NCBI GenBank assembly: GCA_964418515.1
Contig: CAYQLK010000017.1
Span: forward strand, 1-21,272
DNA from: CAYQLK01 sp964418515
GTDB taxonomy: Bacteria; Patescibacteriota; Microgenomatia; CAYQLK01
Direction of reading: 5' to 3'
DNA: 21,272 nt
The notes beneath the pieces are model-generated. The model was not told the origin of the DNA, did no database searches, and saw nothing but the letters and a program-made list of their open reading frames with translations. This document shows, one piece after another, positions 7,588 to 14,032 of the stretch. The translations under genes were made by a program, and so were the position numbers. The number at the start of each line of letters is the position of its first letter. Positions within the stretch are counted from its first letter, which is position 1.

Positions 7588-8536
7588 TTTTGGTAATTAT
7601 TTCTACATAAGCATCTTCGAGCGATGGACTGTGAATGTCTAGAAAAGTAAGAGGAGTTTTGATTTTTTGAATTATTTCCTGACCTGTTGATTGAGTATTG
7701 ATTAAGATTTTGAATGGCCCAACGCCTTCAAATTTGATTTTGTGACTTGATAATTCCTTAGTTAGTTTGGTGCGATCTTTAGAATCGATTGTGATGTATT
7801 TTTTGATCAAAGATTCCTTTATTTCCGCTGGTGTCCCTTTGGTGGTAATTTTGCCCTGATCAATGATGCAGATAAAGTCAGAATTTTCTGCCTCTTCTAA
7901 ATAGTGGGTTGTTAAAAAAATAGTGATATCTTCTTTTTTACGAATGTCTTGGAGATATTTCCAAAGATTTTGGCGACTGACTGGGTCGAGACCAGTGGTG
8001 GGTTCATCAAGAAAAAGCACCTTAGGTTGATGCATTAAAGATCTAATGATTTCGAGCTTGCGCTTCATTCCGCCGGAGAGAGTTTTGACAGGTTTGTTGA
8101 TGTCTTTTTCTAGTCCAACGACTTTTGCAAGTTTGGTAACCCTTTTTTTGTACTCACTTGGCATGAGTGAATAAGTAGGCATAAACGCGTAGAGGTTGTA
8201 GAGGCTAGCGTGGAAACGGATGTTTTCTTCGGCAGTTAGATTAAGGTCGAGAGATGGATTTTGAAAAATAACTCCAATTTCTTGACGAACTTTTTCGGGG
8301 TGTTTTTCGACATCAAAACCAGCGATTGTTACAACTCCCTCTGTTTTGGAAAGAATTGTTGTGAGGATTGAGATTGCCGTTGTTTTGCCGGCGCCGTTGG
8401 GTCCGAGGAGTGAAAAGAACGAACCTTCATCAACATAAAAAGAGATGTCGTCAACAGCGTTAGTTTTGGCCTTTTTGTATTTTTTAACAAGGTTTTTGAC
8501 CTCGATTATGTGACTAATTTCTTTTTTTGTTTTCAT
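7574..8536 (-). CDS. ABC transporter ATP-binding protein (DrrA/CcmA type)
   Basis: 320 residues from ATG 8536. Motifs in order: Walker A GPNGAGKTT (45-53), Q-loop Gln92, signature LSGGM (153-157), Walker B LFLDEP (174-179), and the switch His in TTHYLEEAE. It powers the adjacent permease. The open frame continues upstream to 8593, but those 19 codons translate the tRNA-Ser 3'-end repeat and a hairpin of the element at 8545, so they are not protein. The first real residues, MKTKKEISHIIEVKNL, match family starts. There is no Shine-Dalgarno, and only 8 nt separate the ATG from the element. Expression may depend on read-through from the upstream tRNA genes. Confidence 0.93.
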   Translation of the reverse strand: MKTKKEISHIIEVKNLVKKYKKAKTNAVDDISFYVDEGSFFSLLGPNGAGKTTAISILTTILSKTEGVVTIAGFDVEKHPEKVRQEIGVIFQNPSLDLNLTAEENIRFHASLYNLYAFMPTYSLMPSEYKKRVTKLAKVVGLEKDINKPVKTLSGGMKRKLEIIRSLMHQPKVLFLDEPTTGLDPVSRQNLWKYLQDIRKKEDITIFLTTHYLEEAENSDFICIIDQGKITTKGTPAEIKESLIKKYITIDSKDRTKLTKELSSHKIKFEGVGPFKILINTQSTGQEIIQKIKTPLTFLDIHSPSLEDAYVEIITKNAQS

Positions 8537-8544
8537 TTTATTAT

Positions 8545-8706
8545 TGGCGGAGGGGGAGAGATTGGACACTAGTCCATTTACCTCAAAACTCATAATTTAT
8601 CGTTACTAACTTTATCAAATTATTCGTTTTTTGTTACCGAACTCTTTAGAGTTGGAATCAACCTACCCTCATATTTATCCAACCAATAGAACTGATTGAA
8701 TAAATC
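8545..8706 (-). repeat. tRNA-Ser-linked structured element, copy A (162 bp)
   Basis: The element lies between the CCA of tRNA-Ser(TGA) and the ABC ATPase gene. The 19 bp at 8545-8563 repeat exactly the tRNA 3' end at 8707-8725 (T-loop AAT, T-stem strand, acceptor strand, G, CCA); period 162 bp. Inside are four inverted repeats: 8563-8567/8572-8576 (TGGAC/GTCCA), 8592-8598/8617-8623 (ATAATTT/AAATTAT), 8640-8645/8648-8653 (AACTCT/AGAGTT) and 8675-8684/8694-8703 (10 bp with G-U pairs). Blocks shared with copy C include CAACCTACCCTCATATTT (8659-8676), TTACCGAAC and ATTTACCTCAAAACTC. No coding potential is seen. Confidence 0.85.
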
Positions 8707-8796
8707 TGGCGGAGGGGGAGAGATTCGAACTCTCGAAGGGCGTAAACCCTTAGTCGTTTTCAAGACGACCGCACTAGTCCACTATGCGACCCCTCC
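8707..8796 (-). tRNA. tRNA-Ser(TGA)
   Basis: A 90-nt class II tRNA. The acceptor GGAGGGG pairs with CCCCTCC, the discriminator is G and CCA is encoded (8707-8709). The anticodon loop TTTGAAAA-type context gives anticodon TGA, with a long variable arm (AGGG/CCCT-like) and T-arm GAGAG-TTCGAAT-CTCTC. It follows tRNA-Arg by 17 nt and is probably co-transcribed with it. Its 3' end is duplicated 162 bp downstream. Confidence 0.95.
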
Positions 8797-8813
8797 TCTT
8801 GTCTTAAGTTATG

Positions 8814-8886
8814 TGCGCCCGGCAGGATTCGAACCTGCGACCCTCAGATCCGCAATCTGATACTCTATCCACTGAGCTACGAGCGC
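8814..8886 (-). tRNA. tRNA-Arg(GCG)
   Basis: A 73-nt tRNA. The acceptor GCGCTCG pairs with CGGGCGC (one T-G), the D-arm is GCTCAGTGGATAGAGT and the T-arm is GCAGG-TTCGAAT-CCTGC. The anticodon stem TCAGA/TCTGA encloses the loop TTGCGGA, so the anticodon is GCG. It reads CGC and CGU without needing the A34-to-inosine step used by the usual bacterial ACG tRNA. CCA is not encoded, unlike the serine tRNAs nearby. It is first in a two-tRNA unit. Confidence 0.93.
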
Positions 8887-8912
8887 TTGATTCCGAAAGA
8901 ACGAGGGGAATT

Positions 8913-9524
8913 TTACTCTAAAGGAACTTTTTCAACAAGCGTATCAGCCATTTTGTCGACAATAAATCCTTTGTAGTCCCTGCGATACTCTAGTTGTTCT
9001 GACAAAATATTAACAATTTTTTCTCTATCCTTATCTTCAATAATCATAACTAGCGCAGGTCTTAGTTTGTTTTGAGTGATATTAAGAATGGTCTGTTTGT
9101 TTCTTTGGGAAAACCAAAAACTACCTAGTTCTGCCCACAAGAAGGCGCTACCTCCGTTAACTATTCCAAGTCTAGTAATTCTATTCTCCACAACTGGAGG
9201 TTCAATATATGCCAAAACATAAGCAACAAAACCGAGTGAAAGAATTAGCATCGCAACAATTGGCTCTTGAATGGTTATGGCTATTAGACCAAGCAAAAAG
9301 ACGATTATTGCAATATTTATGTAGTACATTTTTGTCCGCTTTTTGTAGACGCGAGAATAAGCTCGCCAACTAAGCAAAGATTTACTTTTTATGACGTCGG
9401 ATTTGAGAGCTAGGATTTCTTCTTTAGTCAGGTTCCTGTCTAAATTTTGGTAATCGGGAATACTAAATGCTTTTTTAAGTAATTGATCGCCTTTTTTTGT
9501 TTTTGGCTTAGACTTGGTGGGCAT
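8913..9524 (-). CDS. Two-TM membrane protein of unknown function
   Basis: 203 residues. A Lys-rich N-terminus (residues 1-14) and a basic stretch before residue 67 suggest a cytoplasmic N-terminal part. Two adjacent transmembrane helices at about 67-84 and 87-108 form a hairpin. A soluble C-terminal domain follows (EDKDREKIVNILSEQLEYRR). I do not recognise the family. The start is fixed by TATAAT (complement of 9532-9537) ending 7 nt before the ATG, with no Shine-Dalgarno. It ends 27 bp upstream of tRNA-Arg on the same strand. Confidence 0.8.
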   Translation of the reverse strand: MPTKSKPKTKKGDQLLKKAFSIPDYQNLDRNLTKEEILALKSDVIKSKSLLSWRAYSRVYKKRTKMYYINIAIIVFLLGLIAITIQEPIVAMLILSLGFVAYVLAYIEPPVVENRITRLGIVNGGSAFLWAELGSFWFSQRNKQTILNITQNKLRPALVMIIEDKDREKIVNILSEQLEYRRDYKGFIVDKMADTLVEKVPLE

Positions 9525-9582
9525 AAATTAGATTATATCAGCTCAATTTTATCTGGTGGTTCAGGTTTGCATTAGCCTCTGC

Positions 9583-9588
9583 TAAAAT
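9583..9588 (+). promoter_or_regulatory. -10 box for tRNA-Ser(GGA)
   Basis: TAAAAT ends 9 nt before the mature tRNA, so transcription would start near 9595. The -35 is weak (TTCAGG at about 9560). Confidence 0.45.
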
Positions 9589-9597
9589 ACCACACTT

Positions 9598-9687
9598 GGA
9601 GAGGTCGCCTAGTGGCCTATGGCGCTTGCTTGGAAAGCAGGTTTACGCGTAAGCGTATCGGGGGTTCGAATCCCCCTCTCTCCGCCA
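9598..9687 (+). tRNA. tRNA-Ser(GGA)
   Basis: A 90-nt class II tRNA. The acceptor GGAGAGG pairs with CTCTCC/T, the discriminator is G and CCA is encoded at 9685-9687. The anticodon loop TTGGAAA gives GGA. The long variable arm is TTTACGCGTAAGCGTA and the T-arm is GGGGG-TTCGAAT-CCCCC. It is the only serine tRNA in the window without a duplicated 3' end or structured element downstream, and the only one on the plus strand. Confidence 0.96.
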
Positions 9688-9799
9688 AGATTTTGTTGGA
9701 GTGTACAATTAATTTATTATGTCGTTTGGGTTTGAAGCAGTCGGACTTAGTCAATTTTCATTTAATAATTTTTTTTGTAGAGGGGCGGTGAGTAGGTAA

Positions 9800-10222
9800 A
9801 TGTTTGCAACAGAAATAAACTATTTAGCAATGATCGTTGCAGGTCTTGCGACTTATGCAATTGGAGCTTTGTGGTACTCACCTGTTCTTTTTATGAACGA
9901 GTGGATGAAAGTAGCGGGCTTGGATAAAAAGAAAAATACCAAAGTTGCTCAATCGCAGATGGTTCGAATGTACACCTTGGGGCTTGTAGCTAATATGATT
10001 GCCGCCTTTGTTTTAGCAAGACTATTGGTCTGGACTAGAGCAGGAGATGATTTGGTTGGAGCTCTAAAAATCGGTGGTTGGTTGTGGCTCGGTTTTATCG
10101 CTGTTTGGATGATTAACAGCTGGTTGTACGAAAGCAAGCCAATTAAGTATTTTGTAATTAATTCTGGTTATGCCCTAGTAACTGTTCTTGTTGGAGCTGC
10201 GATTCTTACGCTCTGGAGATAA
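9800..10222 (+). CDS. DUF1761 family membrane protein
   Basis: 140 residues with four hydrophobic helices (about 7-27, 52-72, 88-108, 117-137). NYLAMIVAGLATYAIGALWY, then LWLGFIAVWMINSWLYE and the late YFVINSGYALV, follow the DUF1761 pattern. The function is unknown. The 112 bp upstream are AT-rich with no clear promoter; a G-rich stretch (AGAGGGGCGGTGAGTAGG) precedes the ATG but is not a standard Shine-Dalgarno. It ends at a bidirectional terminator shared with the convergent methyltransferase. Confidence 0.85.
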   Translation: MFATEINYLAMIVAGLATYAIGALWYSPVLFMNEWMKVAGLDKKKNTKVAQSQMVRMYTLGLVANMIAAFVLARLLVWTRAGDDLVGALKIGGWLWLGFIAVWMINSWLYESKPIKYFVINSGYALVTVLVGAAILTLWR

Positions 10223-10228
10223 GTTAAA

Positions 10229-10277
10229 TAAAAAAAAGACAGGCAATGTTTTTTAGTTAGCCTGTCTTTTTGTGTAG
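10229..10277. terminator. Bidirectional terminator between convergent genes
   Basis: AAAAAGACAGGC and GCCTGTCTTTTT form a 12-bp stem around a T-rich loop. A and T tracts on the two sides serve both the DUF1761 gene (plus) and the methyltransferase gene (minus). Confidence 0.85.
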
Positions 10278-10280
10278 CAA

Positions 10281-10919
10281 CTAGTTTTTTTGGACAATGA
10301 ACCAGAGCCAATTATTGTTGTTGGTTTCGGAGGAGGTAAAATCGATAACAGAGAAGCCGTTTTTAGTTAAAATTTTTGTAAATTCTTCCTTAGTATAAAA
10401 AGAGAAAAACCTGCTGAAGGCTTTGTTTTGATCGGTGACTCTTGATTTTTCGACCTCTTGAACTTGTTCTCCCTCACCTTCTTTAAGGCTAATAAAACCA
10501 ATCCCGTTAACTTTTATATATTTGTTTATTTGAGATAAAGCGAGATCGATTTTGGTTTTAGGAACATGAAGAAGAACTGCGCTTGCCCAGAATCCGTCGA
10601 ATTCTGTTCCTTGAGGGAAGCTAAGATCATAGACGCTAAACGGAAAAAACTTAGAGTTGGGTAGGGATTTTTGACACATTCGAATAAAAGATTTGGCGAT
10701 ATCAGTGCCTGTATAGTCAAAACCTTCTTCAATTAATCTTTTGGCATCGTAACCCGTGCCGCTTCCTATTTCCAAAACACTACCTGCGGATAAATATTTT
10801 TTAAAAAACTTAATTTCGTTATCCTGAAAAGTCAGCTTAGTGGTTGGTTTGTGCCAACTGTCAGCATTCTGTTCGTAATATTCGACAGTTTGTTTTTCTT
10901 CTTTGGTTAGGTTTTTCAT
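10281..10919 (-). CDS. SAM-dependent class I methyltransferase
   Basis: 212 residues. Motif I VLEIGSGTGYDAKRL (48-62) binds S-adenosylmethionine. The next acidic strand is DYTGTDIA, and motif IV-like FDGFWASAVLLHVP is followed by a post-IV helix. The fold is of the methyltransferase 11/25 type, and the substrate is unknown. The ATG at 10919 is 18 nt downstream of the duplicated tRNA-Ser 3' end of element B, so the element forms or abuts its 5' region. There is no Shine-Dalgarno and only a weak -10-like TTCAAT. Confidence 0.9.
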   Translation of the reverse strand: MKNLTKEEKQTVEYYEQNADSWHKPTTKLTFQDNEIKFFKKYLSAGSVLEIGSGTGYDAKRLIEEGFDYTGTDIAKSFIRMCQKSLPNSKFFPFSVYDLSFPQGTEFDGFWASAVLLHVPKTKIDLALSQINKYIKVNGIGFISLKEGEGEQVQEVEKSRVTDQNKAFSRFFSFYTKEEFTKILTKNGFSVIDFTSSETNNNNWLWFIVQKN

Positions 10920-10937
10920 GTAAATATTGAATAAATC

Positions 10938-11107
10938 TGGCGGAGGGGGAGAGATGTTGGATTATTAAGAATCCAAGAATAATGCACAATATTATTGAAA
11001 TAGGTTTTTCAATAACAGTTTTATTATTAGCGAACTCTAAACAGAGTTCTAATCATATTTCCCCATTATATTTTGCAAATTAATGCATAGCATTAAATTG
11101 CAAAACT
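10938..11107 (-). repeat. tRNA-Ser-linked structured element, copy B (170 bp, diverged)
   Basis: The 18 bp at 10938-10955 repeat the 3' end of tRNA-Ser(CGA) at 11108-11125; period 170 bp. The interior shares little sequence with copies A and C but has the same four hairpins in the same order: 10957-10963/10970-10976 (TTGGATT/AATCCAA), 10992-11000/11007-11015 (TTATTGAAA/TTTCAATAA), 11032-11038/11043-11049 (GAACTCT/AGAGTTC) and 11071-11078/11098-11105 (TTTTGCAA/TTGCAAAA, with inner TTAATGC/GCATTAA). A weakly matching linker lies between the last two hairpins, as in A and C. Confidence 0.8.
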
Positions 11108-11199
11108 TGGCGGAGGGGGAGAGATTCGAACTCTCGGAAAGGAAAAATCCCTTCAGCAGTTTTCGAAACTGCCGCACTAGTCCACTATGCGACCCCTCC
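11108..11199 (-). tRNA. tRNA-Ser(CGA)
   Basis: A 92-nt class II tRNA almost identical to tRNA-Ser(TGA) outside the anticodon and variable arms. The acceptor is GGAGGGG/CCCCTCC with encoded CCA. The anticodon stem GCAGT/ACTGC encloses the loop TTCGAAA, giving CGA. Two TATAAT boxes lie upstream (complement of 11228-11233 and 11246-11251). Its 3' end is duplicated 170 bp downstream. Confidence 0.95.
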
Positions 11200-11246
11200 G
11201 TAATAAATGGTCGCGAATTACCGCGTGATTATATCCGATTATTCGA

Positions 11247-12017
11247 TTATAGGGTAGAAAATTGCAGGCGGAGGAATTTTTCCCTGAAATCTTGCGAGTG
11301 TGCAAAAAGCAGCCTGACTTTTTGAGTGGAGTAGCTGATTTGAGCTTTAGTGACATTGTTAATTTGCTGGCCATCGGCCATAAAAGCGACTGGGCGTCTT
11401 TCTGTATCGAGCGCTGTTAGTGTTACTTTTGAATTGTGAGAGAGTTGAGCGCTGCGCCAGTTGTGAAAAAGCGCTGGACAGATACCAGTAAGAACCAAAT
11501 GACGACTGTCGATTGGTAATATCTTGCCGCCAGCGGAAGCGTTGTATGAGGTTGAGCCGGCTGGAGTGGAAACGATAGCTCCGTCGCAGACTAGTTTTTC
11601 AAATCTAATTTTGTCATTGACAGATATTTCTATTCGGCAAGTTTGAGGTGTAGCTCGTTCGAAATAAAAATCATTAAAAGCTAAAGTGGTGCGAAGTTTT
11701 TTGTTATCGCTAAATAGCTCGGCTTTTAGCAGACGGTTTTCGACGGTGTCAAATTCACCACTGATTATCTCATCAACGACATCTTCCTTGGCTTCGTTAA
11801 GCAAAAAACCGAGATGGCCAAAGTTAAAACCAACAAATGGGATATGTAGTGGATAGTATTTTTTAATAGCAGTAAGCATTGTGCCGTCGCCACCGAGCAC
11901 AAGAATAAAATCTGCTTTTTGGTCGGATTCGACGATTTCCAGTTTGGTTTTTATTTTTTTGATTAGTTGTGAAGATGTGGGTAAACCTTGCCGGGAAACA
12001 AGTATGGCTTTTAGCAT
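11247..12017 (-). CDS. nadK: NAD kinase
   Basis: 256 residues. It contains GGDGTM (42-47) in VLGGDGTMLTA, the FNFGHLGFL loop, a conserved NDFYFER, and CDGAIVSTPAGSTSYNASAGG, which binds the nicotinamide dinucleotide. It phosphorylates NAD to NADP with ATP or polyphosphate in the cytosol. The start is clear: TAAAAT (complement of 12024-12029) ends 6 nt before the ATG, predicting a leaderless mRNA. It sits just downstream of a terminator that isolates it from the GC-rich cassette gene. Confidence 0.95.
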   Translation of the reverse strand: MLKAILVSRQGLPTSSQLIKKIKTKLEIVESDQKADFILVLGGDGTMLTAIKKYYPLHIPFVGFNFGHLGFLLNEAKEDVVDEIISGEFDTVENRLLKAELFSDNKKLRTTLAFNDFYFERATPQTCRIEISVNDKIRFEKLVCDGAIVSTPAGSTSYNASAGGKILPIDSRHLVLTGICPALFHNWRSAQLSHNSKVTLTALDTERRPVAFMADGQQINNVTKAQISYSTQKVRLLFAHSQDFREKFLRLQFSTL

Positions 12018-12040
12018 ATGGATATTTTAGTACGAAATTA

Positions 12041-12082
12041 AGAAAAAAGCCGACTTACACTCTTATTTGGAAGTCGGCTTTT
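12041..12082 (-). terminator. Terminator of the GC-rich minus-strand gene
   Basis: AAAAGCCGACTT and AAGTCGGCTTTT form a 12-bp stem, followed on the minus strand by TTCTT. It lies just upstream of the nadK promoter and marks the left edge of the GC-rich cassette. Confidence 0.88.
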
Positions 12083-12097
12083 GTTGAGTTGGTTGAA

Positions 12098-12589
12098 CTA
12101 CTTGGGCGCGGTTAGCGTTTTGACGGCTTCGCGCATGGCGATGTCGAGGAAGATGGAGATGTTGGGATCTCCGTCGTGAGCGGTTCCTGGACACGGAATG
12201 TTGAGCCATTCTTCCCAGCGGATGTAGCAGCCTTGTTTAGCTGCTGTGGCTCCGTATTGGGCGAAAAGGAAATGTACCGCGTCGTTCTCGCTCATTTCTG
12301 GGTTGTCCACGTCGAATGCTGCGCGGAGATCATCGCTGGTGAGGACGGTTCGGCCGGTGGTTTTGGCACGAGGGGATTGGATGACTTCCCAGTCGACGAA
12401 CCATCGGTCAGTGCCAAGCTCATCGGTCTGGCTGACAGTGAGTTTGGCCGCGCTGCCTGTGATGACGAGGTGGCGACGGCTAGCGTCGAAGCTTGAGACG
12501 CGCATTTTGAGCCCGTGGTGGTGGAACCACACAGGACGACCCAGCCTTAATTTAGGTTGGGTTCTGGTCATGGTTGAGGTCTGTGACAA
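12098..12589 (-). CDS. GC-rich cassette protein of unknown function
   Basis: 163 residues from TTG 12589, or 157 from ATG 12571. AAGGCGG (complement of 12596-12602) sits 6 nt before the TTG, favouring that start (MSQTSTMTRTQ). The protein is soluble with no membrane segment. The N-terminal region RPVWFHHHGLKMRVSSFDAS and a mid segment WEVIQSPRAKTTGRTVLTSDDLRAAF look like beta strands, and WEEWLNIPCPG lies near the end. I do not recognise the family. Third codon positions are mostly G or C, unlike the neighbours. The promoter is TTGACA (complement of 12665-12670), 17 nt and TATCGT. It is divergent from the cupin gene. Confidence 0.75.
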   Translation of the reverse strand: MSQTSTMTRTQPKLRLGRPVWFHHHGLKMRVSSFDASRRHLVITGSAAKLTVSQTDELGTDRWFVDWEVIQSPRAKTTGRTVLTSDDLRAAFDVDNPEMSENDAVHFLFAQYGATAAKQGCYIRWEEWLNIPCPGTAHDGDPNISIFLDIAMREAVKTLTAPK

Positions 12590-12641
12590 GTGTGACCGCC
12601 TTTGCCTAGTAGTTTTGGGGTGCTGTTAGAGTGCGAGGCGC

Positions 12642-12670
12642 ACGATACACTTATTTTGAGGCTATGTCAA
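12642..12670 (-). promoter_or_regulatory. Consensus-like promoter of the 12589 gene
   Basis: On the minus strand, TTGACA (complement of 12665-12670), a 17-nt spacer and TATCGT (complement of 12642-12647). This predicts a leader of about 47 nt containing a Shine-Dalgarno. Confidence 0.65.
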
Positions 12671-12691
12671 TAATTATTAATCCTATAATAT

Positions 12692-12720
12692 TTGATTTTT
12701 GAGGCTAAATTTGATATAAT
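12692..12720 (+). promoter_or_regulatory. Promoter of the cupin gene
   Basis: TTGATT 12692-12697, a 17-nt spacer and TATAAT 12715-12720, with transcription start near 12727. This excludes protein starts before about 12740 and leaves a leader of about 32 nt that holds AAGGAG at 12743-12748. Confidence 0.72.
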
Positions 12721-12758
12721 TGGGGTTAGTAGCACTTTTGACAAGGAGTTTGTTGGAA

Positions 12759-13151
12759 TTGAGTAGTGACCAAGTTATCCAGTTCGGTGTTTTGGATGTC
12801 GCTCACAGTGACCCGAGTAGGACACTGTGTGAATGCAATCTAAGCGATTGCTCCGTTCAAATCATCGATGTCGAGGCGGAGATTCCGCTTGCGAATCACT
12901 ACCATGAACTCAAAGACGAGACGTTTGTTCTTGTCGAGGGAGATGGAGTGTTCTATGGTGTGGCTGTTGACGAGTACGGCAATAGGCTGGGAGAAGTCCA
13001 AGCCAGGCAGTTACTTGAAGGCGCTATCATCAAGGTTCCGGCTTTTTTCGCTCACACCTTCATCCTTAGACCTGGCAGTCGGCTGGTTTGTTTTTCGAGT
13101 AAGCCGTTCAACCCAGAAAACACAGATTTGCATCCACTTCAGCTTGTCTGA
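12759..13151 (+). CDS. Cupin-fold protein in GC-rich cassette
   Basis: 130 residues from TTG 12759 (TTG 12753 is also possible). The Shine-Dalgarno AAGGAG ends 10 nt upstream. The start gives M-S-S-D, matching the TTG-Ser starts of the other two GC-rich genes. NHYHELKDETFVLVEGDG has the HxH...E pattern of cupin motif 1, and IKVPAFFAHTFILRPGS is motif 2 with a late His, so metal binding is plausible. Length and pattern fit single-domain cupins of the sugar-epimerase, WxcM-like or unknown-enzyme kinds; the substrate is unknown. Codon use is GC-shifted. A strong terminator follows. Confidence 0.78.
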   Translation: MSSDQVIQFGVLDVAHSDPSRTLCECNLSDCSVQIIDVEAEIPLANHYHELKDETFVLVEGDGVFYGVAVDEYGNRLGEVQARQLLEGAIIKVPAFFAHTFILRPGSRLVCFSSKPFNPENTDLHPLQLV

Positions 13152-13167
13152 AGGTGTGTGCAAAAGT

Positions 13168-13198
13168 CCTTTGCCCCTGATTAATTTCGGGGGCATTT
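13168..13198 (+). terminator. Terminator of the cupin gene
   Basis: TGCCCC and GGGGGCA form a GC-rich hairpin around an AT loop, followed by seven T. It marks the right edge of the two-gene GC-rich cassette. Confidence 0.9.
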
Positions 13199-13205
13199 TT
13201 TTGTT

Positions 13206-13676
13206 TTAGTTGAGTAAAAATATTGCTAGATTAAGTAGTGATGCAAACGAAACCCAGGCTAAGTAAGGATAAAGTAAATATGAGGATATTGGAAATATTT
13301 GATTAAACTGTTTGATTGTAAAAAGAATTGTTATCCAAAGCAAAATTATTTCGATTAGGGCAATTAATGGCGATTTTAATCCAAAAAATAAAATTGACCA
13401 GAGAGTATTGAGTACTAGCTGGGTTGCAAAAATACTAATTGGTATTGTTTTGTTCTTTTTGGTTTTTGTGACAAGAATTAGATATAAAGATATTCCCATA
13501 AGGACGTAGAGTGTTGTCCAGACCGGTGCGAAGATCCAGTTCGGGGGATTGAAGAATGGTTTGTTCAGGGTTGAATACCAGGTGGGGATTGATGAAGCGG
13601 TGAAGAAGGAGCCGATACCACCAGCGGAGAGGGAAACTAGTATTGAGAATGTTAGTTTTGGCAGGTTTAATTTCAT
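13206..13676 (-). CDS. tspO: TspO/MBR family protein
   Basis: 156 residues with five transmembrane helices. The TspO signature is strong: WYSTLNKPFFNPPNW, APVWTTLYVLMGIS, QLVLNTLWSILFFGL and a final YPYLAWVSFASLLNLAI. The family binds porphyrins and other hydrophobic ligands in the membrane and is linked to tetrapyrrole handling and stress. No tetrapyrrole genes are in the window. The ATG lies 34 nt downstream of element C on the same strand, and there is no Shine-Dalgarno. A weak TAATAA before the ATG could serve as a -10. Confidence 0.95.
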   Translation of the reverse strand: MKLNLPKLTFSILVSLSAGGIGSFFTASSIPTWYSTLNKPFFNPPNWIFAPVWTTLYVLMGISLYLILVTKTKKNKTIPISIFATQLVLNTLWSILFFGLKSPLIALIEIILLWITILFTIKQFNQIFPISSYLLYPYLAWVSFASLLNLAIFLLN

Positions 13677-13710
13677 TTTTTTATTACTACTTAGATAACA
13701 ATGAATAATC

Positions 13711-13875
13711 TGGCGGAGAGGGAGGGATTGGACTTTTAGTCCATTTACCTCAAAACTCGTAATTTATTCGTAAAATTTTAACAAATTACTCGTTTTTCGT
13801 TACCGAACCCTTGTGGTGGTTCAAAACAACCTACCCTCATATTTTTCATTACTGCCAACGCAGTTACGAAAAATC
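13711..13875 (-). repeat. tRNA-Ser-linked structured element, copy C (165 bp)
   Basis: The 3' end of tRNA-Ser(GCT) at 13874-13895 is repeated at 13709-13730 (identity spans about 23 bp, period 165 bp). The repeat carries the GAGAGGGAGGG version specific to this tRNA, not the version of copy A. Hairpins: 13729-13733/13739-13743 (TGGAC/GTCCA), 13759-13765/13783-13789 (GTAATTT/AAATTAC), 13805-13809/13818-13822 (GAACC/GGTTC) and 13842-13847/13868-13873 around ACTGC/GCAGT. It shares CAACCTACCCTCATATTT (13827-13844) and other blocks with copy A. No coding potential is seen. Confidence 0.85.
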
Positions 13876-13968
<93 letters not shown>

Positions 13969-14020
13969 AAGCTTGTATATTCTACCTGACTCTCGTGCAG
14001 AGTAAAAGCCAACCATCTGA

Positions 14021-14026
14021 TAAAAT
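14021..14026 (+). promoter_or_regulatory. -10 box of a leaderless promoter for the VOC gene
   Basis: TAAAAT ends exactly 6 nt before the ATG at 14033, placing transcription start on the ATG. No Shine-Dalgarno is present. Confidence 0.65.
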
Positions 14027-14032
14027 ATTTGT

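Noticed and set aside
8537..8593. Upstream extension of the ABC ATPase frame
   Set aside because: It translates the tRNA-Ser 3'-end repeat and hairpin of element A, which also occur outside any gene in copy C.
12176..12629. Plus-strand open frames opposite the GC-rich gene at 12098-12589
   Set aside because: They are antisense shadows without promoter or Shine-Dalgarno; GC-rich DNA leaves such frames open by chance.
12720..12758. Earlier start for the cupin gene
   Set aside because: It overlaps the TATAAT box and transcription start; the Shine-Dalgarno at 12743-12748 points to the TTG at 12759.
8545..13875. Reading the tRNA-Ser elements as group I introns or T-box leaders
   Set aside because: They are too short and lack a group I core. 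There is no T-box AGGGUGGNACCGCG motif; they copy, rather than complement, the tRNA 3' end.
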